Positions 16,601 to 21,545 of a stretch of 21,545 bases of DNA are shown here, in pieces. Both the position numbers and the translations under genes were made by a program. The DNA is taken from positions 1 to 21,545 of the forward strand of contig CAZGSV010000055.1 of assembly GCA_964528605.1 (NCBI GenBank), in the 5' to 3' direction. The stretch comes from CAZGSV01 sp964528605. GTDB taxonomy: Bacteria; Armatimonadota; Zipacnadia; CAZGSV01. Position 1 is the stretch's first letter. Every line of letters starts with the position of its first letter. The notes under the pieces were generated by a model. That model worked only from the letters and a program-made list of their open reading frames with translations. It was not told the origin of the DNA and ran no database searches.

Positions 16601-16729
16601 GGGATAGCGCTGAGGTGCTCGGATGCGGATTCGCCCGGGGCGGCGCGGAGTTTCATCCAATGGCCGCCGACGCCGGCGGACAGTGAGGGGAATCCGACGG
16701 CGTTTGGGGATATGGTGTTTGTGAGGTAG
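13685..16729 (+). CDS. Secreted multidomain putative glycoside hydrolase with C-terminal CBM9-like domain
   Basis: Large exported protein (1014 residues), probably acting on a polysaccharide outside the cytoplasm. A signal peptide with hydrophobic core at about 20-37 (ALVAVIAGLGLAL) ends in an ASA cleavage motif near residue 41. Residues about 45-145, ending in GAEARGDLYGMLWLAERTQ, resemble the N-terminal alpha/beta domain of GH67/GH20-type enzymes. About 150-640 looks like a TIM-barrel catalytic region plus helical part (REFNDGDGNLWPPG, FVRSTLSDMPADYRVYD, YIVSTWGNPPEEYALN, RGILVLMNSVQHDF). About 690-785 (GRTGIVKVRAFNN, LRLPPGWSG) resembles an NPCBM-associated NEW3 domain. About 815-1014 (APTIDGKMTEGEWREAAPAWV, WFYVAFEVAD, VEAAIPWSLLG) is a CBM9/DOMON-like domain. 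GTG 13685 follows GGAGGGAG. The N-terminus repeats DSAGWS twice. Exact GH family and catalytic acids are not certain. Confidence 0.82.
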   Translation: MRHDSAGWSRLRWDSAGWSKALVAVIAGLGLALSAGGASAGRVLLDPAVEGEVAYRFAAGELARVGGLEVAFGAEGEEGDVVVGGVSPACRALVSAGRLALPEQIKPEGFAIRQLGGRTVVAGAEARGDLYGMLWLAERTQLDPRALRTLECVRAPDLAIREFNDGDGNLWPPGRGMEGWFQECLKRGVNTHGVGWMLEAVRQAALQPMTPGGRVPDGIENARKPFDEELRLAQAYHMNVFAVTSGFISMPVDDLIARYGDEVSESAGQLCPLKPKVWELYRSQLRAMLRVFPEIDFVRSTLSDMPADYRVYDCRGPACANLADEDALRMCLQATWDVVVGEFGKTYIVSTWGNPPEEYALNMPPTYRWIMDRLPDRGILVLMNSVQHDFYLMSPLNPVMGVGNRPQGVKFQVTREYEGQGFVPVYVGGHIRDHLGRLRETGLASAVEGRLWAGEGLWTRDVLWTRANMYALFRAAWEPEGDPWEWARDWAALSFGPEGAEELADALCLTEELARRTFWVHGYPGTKRGAYAITHRNCFTDGADYFRWAPMPHLGAYREAGMRGKLREALAVADEALVLRDKMMECWHKARARMAEGPMREAIDRDFEHFSALAEVLNPYESAMLLWCHTQDEGITTEERCWAAREAAEHARRTAEAYKRYRARFDRYRDSGMKAMLGIYLRDCAALSAAPEVVGLEPGRTGIVKVRAFNNAMPEGLSAKVGLRLPPGWSGGNEQQVSVAYGERSEVAFEVTPPARAAQGDAEIVAWLAPSGGEIEEAAIRAKVIELSGDIAAEGETRGPTTICPRAERAPTIDGKMTEGEWREAAPAWVCYPLVQDNSRGDNVHRVEARWMWDERWFYVAFEVADEQLQPVTRGSVSRGDGEGVALDLNGDRRDDFEVRFVQVPEGVIVWPLTMEGTLTSSGIAARAEVEPLGRGIEVAVGERPDGPGRMVEAAIPWSLLGGFRPEVGLVVGIALRCSDADSPGAARSFIQWPPTPADSEGNPTAFGDMVFVR

Positions 16730-16742
16730 AGCGGGTGGCGGG

Positions 16743-16805
16743 GGAGTGGCCAGTGATCAGTGGGCAGAGGGGAGTAGGTAGCAGGTAGGAGACGGTAGGG
16801 AGGGT
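16743..16805. repeat. Degenerate heptamer array 3
   Basis: Nine 7-nt units in register: ggagtgg, ccagtga, tcagtgg, gcagagg, ggagtag, gtagcag, gtaggag, acggtag, ggagggt. Positions 3-4 are AG in eight of nine. It follows the hydrolase stop by 13 bp, the same distance as array 1 after its gene. Confidence 0.7.
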
Positions 16806-16812
16806 GGCGCGA

Positions 16813-16837
16813 CATCAACGCTAAGGACTTGAGCTAG
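16813..16837 (+). repeat. Dispersed palindromic repeat, degenerate copy B
   Basis: CATCAACGCTAAGG followed by ACTTGAGCTAG lines up base for base with copies A and C, but its stem is broken by several mismatches. Confidence 0.5.
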
Positions 16838-16845
16838 GAGACAGG

Positions 16846-16889
16846 CGGCGCCTGACGGCGCCGTTTCGCGGCAAGAATGCCGCTCCTAC
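16846..16889. repeat. Double-hairpin element, copy 2
   Basis: CGGCGCC-TGAC-GGCGCCG (16846-16863), 4-nt gap, GCGGCA-AGAA-TGCCGC (16868-16883), then TCCTAC. It has the same plan as 10945-10989: the first stem differs by a compensatory pair, the 4-nt loop reads TGRC in both, and YCCTAC follows both. Confidence 0.6.
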
Positions 16890-16957
16890 ACGACACGGGC
16901 ACCGTGACTCAAACCGTTAAGTGTGACGCGGTGGTGGGGTGGTGATCGAGGCACTGC

Positions 16958-17022
16958 CATCAAGGCTGAAGCCTTGAGTTACCAGAGGGCGCGGGGGTAT
17001 CAAGGGTAAAGCCTTGAGTTGC
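16958..17022 (+). repeat. Dispersed palindromic repeat, tandem copies C and D
   Basis: Copy C (16958-16982) has a perfect stem TCAAGGCT / AGCCTTGA around GA. Copy D (16998-17022) keeps TCAAGG / CCTTGA. Both run into GAGTTRC and a G-rich tail, with a 40-bp period. Confidence 0.7.
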
Positions 17023-17065
17023 GGGGGAGGGAAGGAGTAGAGGTACAGTTACGGACGAGGCCGGT

Positions 17066-17073
17066 GGAGGTGA
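17066..17073 (+). promoter_or_regulatory. Consensus ribosome binding site
   Basis: GGAGGTGA is a full anti-16S match, 7 nt before ATG 17081. It predicts strong translation of the oxidoreductase. Confidence 0.75.
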
Positions 17074-17080
17074 AGGACGG

Positions 17081-18130
17081 ATGGGTGCAGAAAAGAGAGT
17101 GCGCGTTGGGATTGTGGGCGCGGGAGCGATAGTGCGAGGGAGGCATCTGCCCAACCTGAAGCAGGTTCCTGGGGTGGAGTTGGCGTGCGTGTGCAATCGG
17201 TCGCGGGAGTCGGGTGAGCGGGTGGCGAAGGAGTTCCGCATTGGGAGGGTCGAGAGGGAGTGGCGGGCGGTGGTCGAGGCCGAGGACGTGGATGCGGTGC
17301 TGGTGGGTACCTGGCCGTACATGCACTGCCCGGTGAGCGTGGCGGCGCTGGAGGCCGGGAAGCACGTGTTCTGTCAGGCGCGGATGGCGATGAACACGAG
17401 AGAGGCGCGGGAGATGGCGGCGAAGGCGAGGGAGACGGGTCTGGTGGCCGGGCTGTGCTACCCGCCGATAGGGCTGAAGGGGGACTACGTAGTTCGGGAG
17501 TTGCTGACGAGCGGCTTTCTGGGGCAGGTGCGCGAGGTGCGGGTGGTGGACACGAGCGACGCGTACCTGGATGCGAGCAAGCCGCTGCACTGGAGGCAGA
17601 ACCTGAAGTACTCCGGGGTGAACACGCTGACGGTGGGGATGTATGGGGAGGTGCTGAACCGGTGGATAGGGCCGGCACGGCGGGTGGCGGCGCAATCGGC
17701 GACCTTCGTGAAGGAGCGGATAGACCCTGAGACGGCGAAGAGGGCGCCGGTGGAGATACCGGACGCGGTGTACGCGGCGGCGGAGTTGGAGTGCGGGGCG
17801 CTTGGCTCTTACGTGTTCAGCGGAGCGGTGCCCGCGGGGCAGGAGGCGTCAATCACGCTGATCGGCACAAAGGGTTCGCTCTTCTACCACGTCGGCACGG
17901 ACACGATCACGGTGATCGAGGCTGGCGAGAGGGAGTGGCGGGCGATGCCGATACCGGAGGAGAAGGAGCGGAAGTGGCGGGTGGAGGCGGACTTCGTGCG
18001 GGCAATCCGAGAGGGTGCGCCGGTGTCGCCGGACTTTGAGGAGGGTGTGAACTACATGGCGTTCACCGAGGCGGTGATTGTGTCCGCCCGTACCGGGAAG
18101 GCGGTAGAGCCGGCTTCGCTGGGCCTCTAG
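17081..18130 (+). CDS. Gfo/Idh/MocA-family oxidoreductase lacking the usual EKP motif
   Basis: NAD(P)-dependent sugar or inositol oxidoreductase fold, 349 residues. The Rossmann motif GIVGAGAIVRGRHLPNL (10-26) and the TWPYMHCPVSVAALEAGKHVFC segment (77-98) place it in the family, and the second half has the expected alpha/beta dimer domain. Where most members read EKP (catalytic Lys), this protein has Gln99-Ala100-Arg101 in FCQARMAMN, so the normal hydride-transfer lysine is missing. It may use another residue, or belong to a divergent clade abundant in environmental genomes. The ATG follows a perfect GGAGGTGA. No signal peptide or Tat motif, so cytoplasmic. Context with a sugar isomerase and secreted hydrolase suggests carbohydrate catabolism; substrate unknown. 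Confidence 0.9.
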   Translation: MGAEKRVRVGIVGAGAIVRGRHLPNLKQVPGVELACVCNRSRESGERVAKEFRIGRVEREWRAVVEAEDVDAVLVGTWPYMHCPVSVAALEAGKHVFCQARMAMNTREAREMAAKARETGLVAGLCYPPIGLKGDYVVRELLTSGFLGQVREVRVVDTSDAYLDASKPLHWRQNLKYSGVNTLTVGMYGEVLNRWIGPARRVAAQSATFVKERIDPETAKRAPVEIPDAVYAAAELECGALGSYVFSGAVPAGQEASITLIGTKGSLFYHVGTDTITVIEAGEREWRAMPIPEEKERKWRVEADFVRAIREGAPVSPDFEEGVNYMAFTEAVIVSARTGKAVEPASLGL

Positions 18131-18153
18131 GGCCGCGCGCGGAGTGCCACTTG

Positions 18154-18228
18154 CGCGCTTCTAAGTACGTCCCCAAGAGCGCGTAGTCGGGGAGTTACGC
18201 GCTTCTAAGTACGTCCCCAAGAGCGCGT
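18154..18228. repeat. Pair of identical 31-bp direct repeats
   Basis: Copies at 18154-18184 and 18198-18228 are identical and separated by 13 bp (period 44). Each begins CGCGCT and ends AGCGCG plus T, so each can fold on a 6-bp stem around a loop containing AAGTACGTCCCC. They lie between the oxidoreductase and thyX. The look is that of REP-type palindromes, possibly spread by a REP-associated tyrosine transposase elsewhere in the genome. No transposase lies nearby. Confidence 0.75.
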
Positions 18229-18291
18229 TGTGGGGTAGGGGAGGTTGATGGTGGGGAGGGGCGGGGTTATGATGCGAGGCGAGGTGCGGAG

Positions 18292-19041
18292 ATGCGAATA
18301 GTCAGCAAGCCCAGGGTGACGCTGCTGGCGGTGCAGCAGTTTGAGAAGCCGGAGCACATACAGTGGGAGACGGACGCGCCCACGGGGGGCGAGGCGCTGG
18401 TGGAGTTCGCGGGGCGGACCTGCTACCAGTCGTACGACAACCCGGGGCGGAAGACGAATCGGGAGTACCTCGAGCATCTGCTGGACGTGGGGCATGGGTC
18501 GGTGCTGGAGCACTGGGTGGCGACGCTCTTGTTCGAGGACGTGTCGCGGTCGCTGACGCATGAGTTGGTGCGGCACCGGGCGGGGTTTGCGTACTCGCAA
18601 TTGTCGCAGAGGTATGTGGACGAGTCGCAGGCGACGTTCGTGGAGCCGGCGTGCATCCGGGAGGATGCCGAGGCGCACGAGATCTGGCTGCGGGCGGTGG
18701 AGCAGAGTCAGGAGGCCTACGTGCGGCTGGTGGAGTTGTTGAAGGACAAGTTCAAGGGTGTGGAGGACCGGACCATGCGGCGGAAGTTGGCGCGGCAGGC
18801 GGCGCGGTCGGTGCTGCCGAATGCGACGGAAACGAAGATAGTGGTGACCGCGAACGCGCGGGCGTGGCGGCACTTCATAGACATGCGGGCGGCGGAGGAG
18901 GCGGAGGTCGAGATTCGCGGGCTGGCAATAGAGATTCTCAAACAGTTGCGGGAGCGGGCGCCCAACATCTTTGGGGACTACGTCATCCGCGCGCTGGCGG
19001 ATGGGACGGAGATTGCAGAGAGCGCGCACCGGAAGGTCTAG
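18292..19041 (+). CDS. thyX: Flavin-dependent thymidylate synthase
   Basis: Makes dTMP from dUMP using FAD, NADPH and methylene-tetrahydrofolate, as an alternative to ThyA. The 249-residue protein has the GHGSVLEH segment (67-74) and the ThyX signature RHR at 94-96 followed by AGFAYSQLSQRYVDES. The catalytic-site serine is Ser105 and the next arginine Arg107. The C-terminal part has LARQAARSVLPNATETKIVVT and NARAWRHFIDMR, typical of the FAD/dUMP pocket. By my count there are eight residues between RHR and Ser105, whereas the textbook motif has seven. ATG 18292 follows GAGGTG with a 5-nt spacer. Active as a homotetramer in the cytoplasm. A DinB-like gene follows 32 bp later. Confidence 0.95.
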   Translation: MRIVSKPRVTLLAVQQFEKPEHIQWETDAPTGGEALVEFAGRTCYQSYDNPGRKTNREYLEHLLDVGHGSVLEHWVATLLFEDVSRSLTHELVRHRAGFAYSQLSQRYVDESQATFVEPACIREDAEAHEIWLRAVEQSQEAYVRLVELLKDKFKGVEDRTMRRKLARQAARSVLPNATETKIVVTANARAWRHFIDMRAAEEAEVEIRGLAIEILKQLRERAPNIFGDYVIRALADGTEIAESAHRKV

Positions 19042-19073
19042 CCGCAAGACCCCGTGATGGGAGGAGTCCAGTG

Positions 19074-19553
19074 ATGGACTTTGAGACGAAAAAGCAGGGA
19101 ATCAGGCGATGTCTGGAGATCGGCCGGGGGGAGCTCCTGCTGGTTCTGGACGAAGTGCCGGAGGCGGATGTTCACTGGACGCCAAGCGCTCAGACGCGCT
19201 CGATTCTGCAGACGCTGCATCATGTGATCGGCGGGGAGATGTGGTGGCAGGACGTAATTGCGGGGGAGGCGGCTGCGCAGGGGCGGAAGCCCGACCCGGA
19301 AGCGCACCCAGAGGTCTGCCCGGATGTGCCCTCGGCGCTGAGACGTCTTGAGGAGGAACGGGAGAAGACGCTATGGATTCTGGAGGGGCTGACGGATGCC
19401 GAACTGGACGGGGACGGGCCGGCGCAGGCTGAACGGCCTACTTACACCATTGAGGAGTACTTCCACTGGCTGGCCCAGCACGACGCCTGGCACGCCGGGC
19501 AGATCGCGTACGTGCAGATGCTTTGGGAAGCAATGGGCAAAGGGCGCGAGTAG
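19074..19553 (+). CDS. DinB-like four-helix-bundle metalloprotein
   Basis: Member of the DinB/YfiT-like superfamily, 159 residues; biochemical role unknown (some relatives are thiol-dependent S-transferases). The three-histidine metal site is visible: His49 or His50 in TLHHVIGGEMWW, and His136 and His140 in HDAWHAGQI. ATG 19074 follows GGAGG (19060-19064) by 9 nt; an in-frame GTG at 19071 is the alternative. The frame is open further upstream inside thyX, but that part is out-of-frame thyX coding sequence. The 32-bp gap to thyX suggests co-transcription. It converges with comF. Confidence 0.85.
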   Translation: MDFETKKQGIRRCLEIGRGELLLVLDEVPEADVHWTPSAQTRSILQTLHHVIGGEMWWQDVIAGEAAAQGRKPDPEAHPEVCPDVPSALRRLEEEREKTLWILEGLTDAELDGDGPAQAERPTYTIEEYFHWLAQHDAWHAGQIAYVQMLWEAMGKGRE

Positions 19554-19586
19554 GCCCAGGGCCTTTCGGCGACGGTGCGGCCGCCC

Positions 19587-20333
19587 TCAGAGGTCGCTGA
19601 CCTGGCGGGCGGCGGTGAGGACCCAGACGCGGGCGGCCTTGGCCTTCTTGAGCATGCGGGCGCATTCTTCGACGGTCGCTCCGGTGGTCATGACATCGTC
19701 AAAGAGCAGGAGCGTTGCGCCTTTGACGGCTTCGGGGTGAGGGGCGACGAAGGCGCCGTGGACGTTTTCGCGCCGCTGGGTTGCTTTGAGGCCGACTTGG
19801 GGGGGGATGTTGCGCTCGCGCACGAGTAGCTCGGGGCGCAGGGGGAGGCCGAGGCGCCGGCAAAGGGGAGTGATGATTGCTTCCGCCTGGTTGAAGCCGC
19901 GGGCGGCTTCGCGTGAGGGATGGAGGGGGACAGGGACGACCGCGTTGACCTCGCTCCACGGAAACAGAGGGGGAGGAGTGGCGGCGCAGTGCCAGAGAAA
20001 CTCGCCGAGGGCGTTGGCGACGACGGGGCGGCCGTGGTACTTGGCGGCGCGGATGGCTTGGCCGGCGGGGCCGTGGTAGAGCAGGACGCTGCGGCAGCGG
20101 TCGAACCAGCGCTTGCGGGTGCGGCATTCGCCGCATTGGAGGGCGAGGCCTTCGGGGGCGACGCCGGGGTAGGGGCGGCCGCAGGTGTCGCAGATGGGGG
20201 GCTGAATGCGCGGCAGGGAGCGCTGGCAGGTGAGGCAGATGCCGGGCTGGGGGCTGCCGCAGATGCAGCAGCGCTGGGGGTAGAGCAGGTCAAAGAGGCT
20301 GCGGAGGAGAGCCTGGTACCAGCGGGAGGCCAC
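19587..20333 (-). CDS. comF: ComF-family phosphoribosyltransferase-like protein
   Basis: Type I phosphoribosyltransferase-fold protein related to the competence protein ComF, 248 residues. The N-terminus has two zinc-ribbon-like cysteine sets: Cys22/23, 25, 33 and 36 (RCCICG, GICLTC), then Cys48, 51, 67 and 70 (CDTCG, CGEC). VVPVPLHPSREAARGFNQAE (about 130-150) and the PRPP-binding loop LLLFDDVMTTGAT (about 210-222) complete the family pattern. ComF takes part in ssDNA handling during natural transformation where studied, but it is also kept in non-competent bacteria. The start appears to be GTG 20333, 23 bp after the upstream GH2 stop; no good Shine-Dalgarno is visible, so coupling to the upstream gene is likely. 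Confidence 0.9.
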   Translation of the reverse strand: MASRWYQALLRSLFDLLYPQRCCICGSPQPGICLTCQRSLPRIQPPICDTCGRPYPGVAPEGLALQCGECRTRKRWFDRCRSVLLYHGPAGQAIRAAKYHGRPVVANALGEFLWHCAATPPPLFPWSEVNAVVPVPLHPSREAARGFNQAEAIITPLCRRLGLPLRPELLVRERNIPPQVGLKATQRRENVHGAFVAPHPEAVKGATLLLFDDVMTTGATVEECARMLKKAKAARVWVLTAARQVSDL

Positions 20334-20356
20334 GGCGGTGAGCGGCGCTCTCGGGC

Positions 20357-21545
20357 CTAGAAGGGCGGCACTTCGCTGAGCAGTTGGGGCAGGCTGCGCA
20401 AGCGGGGTTTGGCGAGGCGGTAGAGGTTGCGGGAGATGGTTTGGCCGCCGATCTGGAGGATGGCCGTGAGCGTCCCGTCCGGGCGAGAGAGGGACAAGAG
20501 TTCGGAGAGGTCGGCGACTTCGGTTGCGGCGTTGGCGGGGATGGGGGCGCGGGTGGTGTGGTGGCCGACGAGGGTGCCTTGGCGGACGCGGGCCTCGGCG
20601 GAGATCTCACCGGCGAGGGGCTGCAAGGTGTCATTGGCGACCCAGAGGGTGAGGCGGTCGCCCTCGCGGTGGAAGAAGAGGTGGACAGGCTCGAAGGCCC
20701 AACGCACGAAGGCGCAGGCGAGTTTGGGATTGAGGAAGAAGTCAACGACGGCATCGGAGAACTGGGGCCAGCAATCGGCGACGTTCCAGAGGAGGATGCC
20801 GCCGCACTCGAACTTCTGGCGGCGGCAGTGTTCGGCCCAGAACTTGTAGGCTTCGCCTTGGAGGAGTTGGGAGGCGAGGACGTAGGTGTCGAGATCGCCG
20901 GGGACTTCGCCGAAGTGGCGCTCGAGGGCTTCGTCGAGGCGGAGGCGGCGCTCGGGGTGGAAGCCGAGGTCGCGGTGAGAGCCGAAGTGGTGGTCCCAGG
21001 TTTCGTTGAAGCGCGGCCAGAGGTTCTCAGGGGAGAGGAAGGAGCGCAAGGTGCTGAGGGCGGGCGCGGAGAGGTGGCCGATCTCGCTGACGAAGCGGGA
21101 GCGGTCGTGGGAGTAGACGGGGTCCCGGAAGGGCGTGCCATGGTGCCAGATGTGGTTGTCGCCCGCGTCCTGGTCGCCGGGGGGTTTCTTGGGCGAGGGG
21201 CTGAAGGGGCTGGAGGGGATATAGGGGCGAGAGGGGTCGAGGCGCCGGCAGACTTCGGGCAGGACTTCGCGGTTGATGCGATTGGACCAGGGGCCTTTGC
21301 CTTTGCCTGCGCCTTGGTCGGGGTAGCAGGAGTCCACCTCGTTATCGCCGGACCAGAGGACGAGGCAGGGGAAGTTGCGCAGGCGGCGGACGGTGGTCTC
21401 AGCCTCCTGTTGCACTTGGGCGAGGAATCCCGCGGCTTGGGGGTAGACGGCGCAGGCGAACATGAAGTCTTGCCAAACCATGATGCCGAGTTCGCTGCAG
21501 CGCTGATAGAAGGCGTCGGGCTCATAGACGCCGCCTCCCCAGACG
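20357..21545 (-). CDS. Beta-mannosidase-like glycoside hydrolase family 2 protein (N-terminus off the window)
   Basis: C-terminal 396 residues of a GH2 enzyme that probably releases mannose from oligosaccharides. The frame is open to the window edge and begins with VWGGGVYEPDAFYQRC, then ELGIMVWQDFMFACAVYP, the hallmark of the GH2 catalytic barrel. The acid/base Glu is in LWSGDNEVD, and the likely nucleophile is Glu in RFVSEIGHLSAP. GGILLWNVADCWPQFSDAVVDF follows, and the protein ends in a beta-sandwich domain. The ATG at 21481 is internal. The upstream half (sugar-binding and immunoglobulin-like domains) is not visible, so a signal peptide cannot be assessed. It precedes comF by 23 bp. With the hydrolase at 13685 it supports a plant or microbial polysaccharide-degrading lifestyle. 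Confidence 0.92.
   Translation of the reverse strand, partial: VWGGGVYEPDAFYQRCSELGIMVWQDFMFACAVYPQAAGFLAQVQQEAETTVRRLRNFPCLVLWSGDNEVDSCYPDQGAGKGKGPWSNRINREVLPEVCRRLDPSRPYIPSSPFSPSPKKPPGDQDAGDNHIWHHGTPFRDPVYSHDRSRFVSEIGHLSAPALSTLRSFLSPENLWPRFNETWDHHFGSHRDLGFHPERRLRLDEALERHFGEVPGDLDTYVLASQLLQGEAYKFWAEHCRRQKFECGGILLWNVADCWPQFSDAVVDFFLNPKLACAFVRWAFEPVHLFFHREGDRLTLWVANDTLQPLAGEISAEARVRQGTLVGHHTTRAPIPANAATEVADLSELLSLSRPDGTLTAILQIGGQTISRNLYRLAKPRLRSLPQLLSEVPPF

Larger units (their letters stand above)
16730..17080. other. 351-bp intergenic region packed with repeats
   Basis: No credible gene. In order it holds a heptamer array, a degenerate palindrome copy, the second double-hairpin element, a weak inverted palindrome copy (16902-16921), a CACGG-GCA-CCGTG hairpin, two tandem palindromes and the ribosome binding site of the next gene. 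I find no convincing promoter. Confidence 0.75.

Noticed and set aside
18154..18228. Possible minimal CRISPR array
   Set aside because: Only two repeats with a 13-bp gap, too short for a spacer, and no cas gene nearby.
18651..19073. N-terminal extension of the DinB-like frame back into thyX
   Set aside because: This stretch is out-of-frame thyX sequence; the DinB homology and ribosome binding site both point to ATG 19074.
20290..21525. 411-codon minus-strand frame overlapping the GH2 gene
   Set aside because: Ser/Pro/Ala-rich out-of-frame reading of the GH2 coding region.

Overview
This is a GC-rich, densely coded bacterial window with 14 intact or edge-truncated protein genes, one rearranged gene, no tRNA or rRNA, and no recognisable transposase, integrase, phage or CRISPR gene. 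Most starts carry strong GGAGG-type ribosome binding sites, including two clear TTG starts. The gene content (FtsX-type ABC exporter, SufR-controlled Fe-S locus, ThyX, ACT-domain malic enzyme, secreted multidomain glycoside hydrolase, Gfo/Idh/MocA oxidoreductase, sugar isomerase, beta-mannosidase-like GH2) and the many small palindromic intergenic repeats suit an uncultured free-living polysaccharide degrader. Armatimonadota or a Planctomycetota-like lineage would fit, but nothing here proves the phylum.

Layout. 1-4278 (+): a tripartite ABC export operon made of a periplasmic adaptor, a MacB/LolD-type ATPase and an FtsX-type permease. 4351-6691 (+): a zinc alcohol dehydrogenase followed 4 bp later by a DegT-family PLP aminotransferase, a likely oxidation and transamination pair for an amino sugar or aminocyclitol. 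6722-7378 (-): a metal-dependent cyclase/hydrolase. 7484-9470: the Fe-S assembly locus, with sufR (-) divergent from a rearranged suf operon (+) ending in sufU. 9717-10793 (+): a predicted lipoprotein. 11017-12438 (-): ACT-domain NAD malic enzyme. 12637-18130 (+): sugar isomerase-like TIM barrel, 1014-residue secreted glycoside hydrolase and Gfo/Idh/MocA oxidoreductase, a plausible carbohydrate set. 18292-19553 (+): thyX and a DinB-like protein. 19587-21545 (-): comF downstream of a GH2 gene that runs off the window.

The most striking feature is at 8318-9265. The N-terminal end of SufC, up to the Walker A loop, is joined in frame to the C-terminal half of SufS, just after where its PLP lysine would lie. 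The rest of sufC, all of sufB and sufD, and the front half of sufS are missing. The joint falls where both families have a similar Gly-Pro-x-Gly-x-Gly stretch. This is either a real microhomology deletion or an assembly collapse. The control region beside it is well preserved: a consensus-like promoter whose -35 overlaps a CAAC-N6-GTTG dyad matching the cyanobacterial SufR operator, and a divergent, apparently leaderless sufR promoter.

The intergenic spaces hold four kinds of repeat: degenerate heptamer arrays (three places), a palindrome family centred on TCAAGSCT-(R)A-AGSCTTGA (four or five copies), a double-hairpin element (two copies with a compensatory stem change), and a 31-bp direct repeat pair. 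I see no clearly novel multi-gene system. The best leads are the suf rearrangement and the structured repeats.
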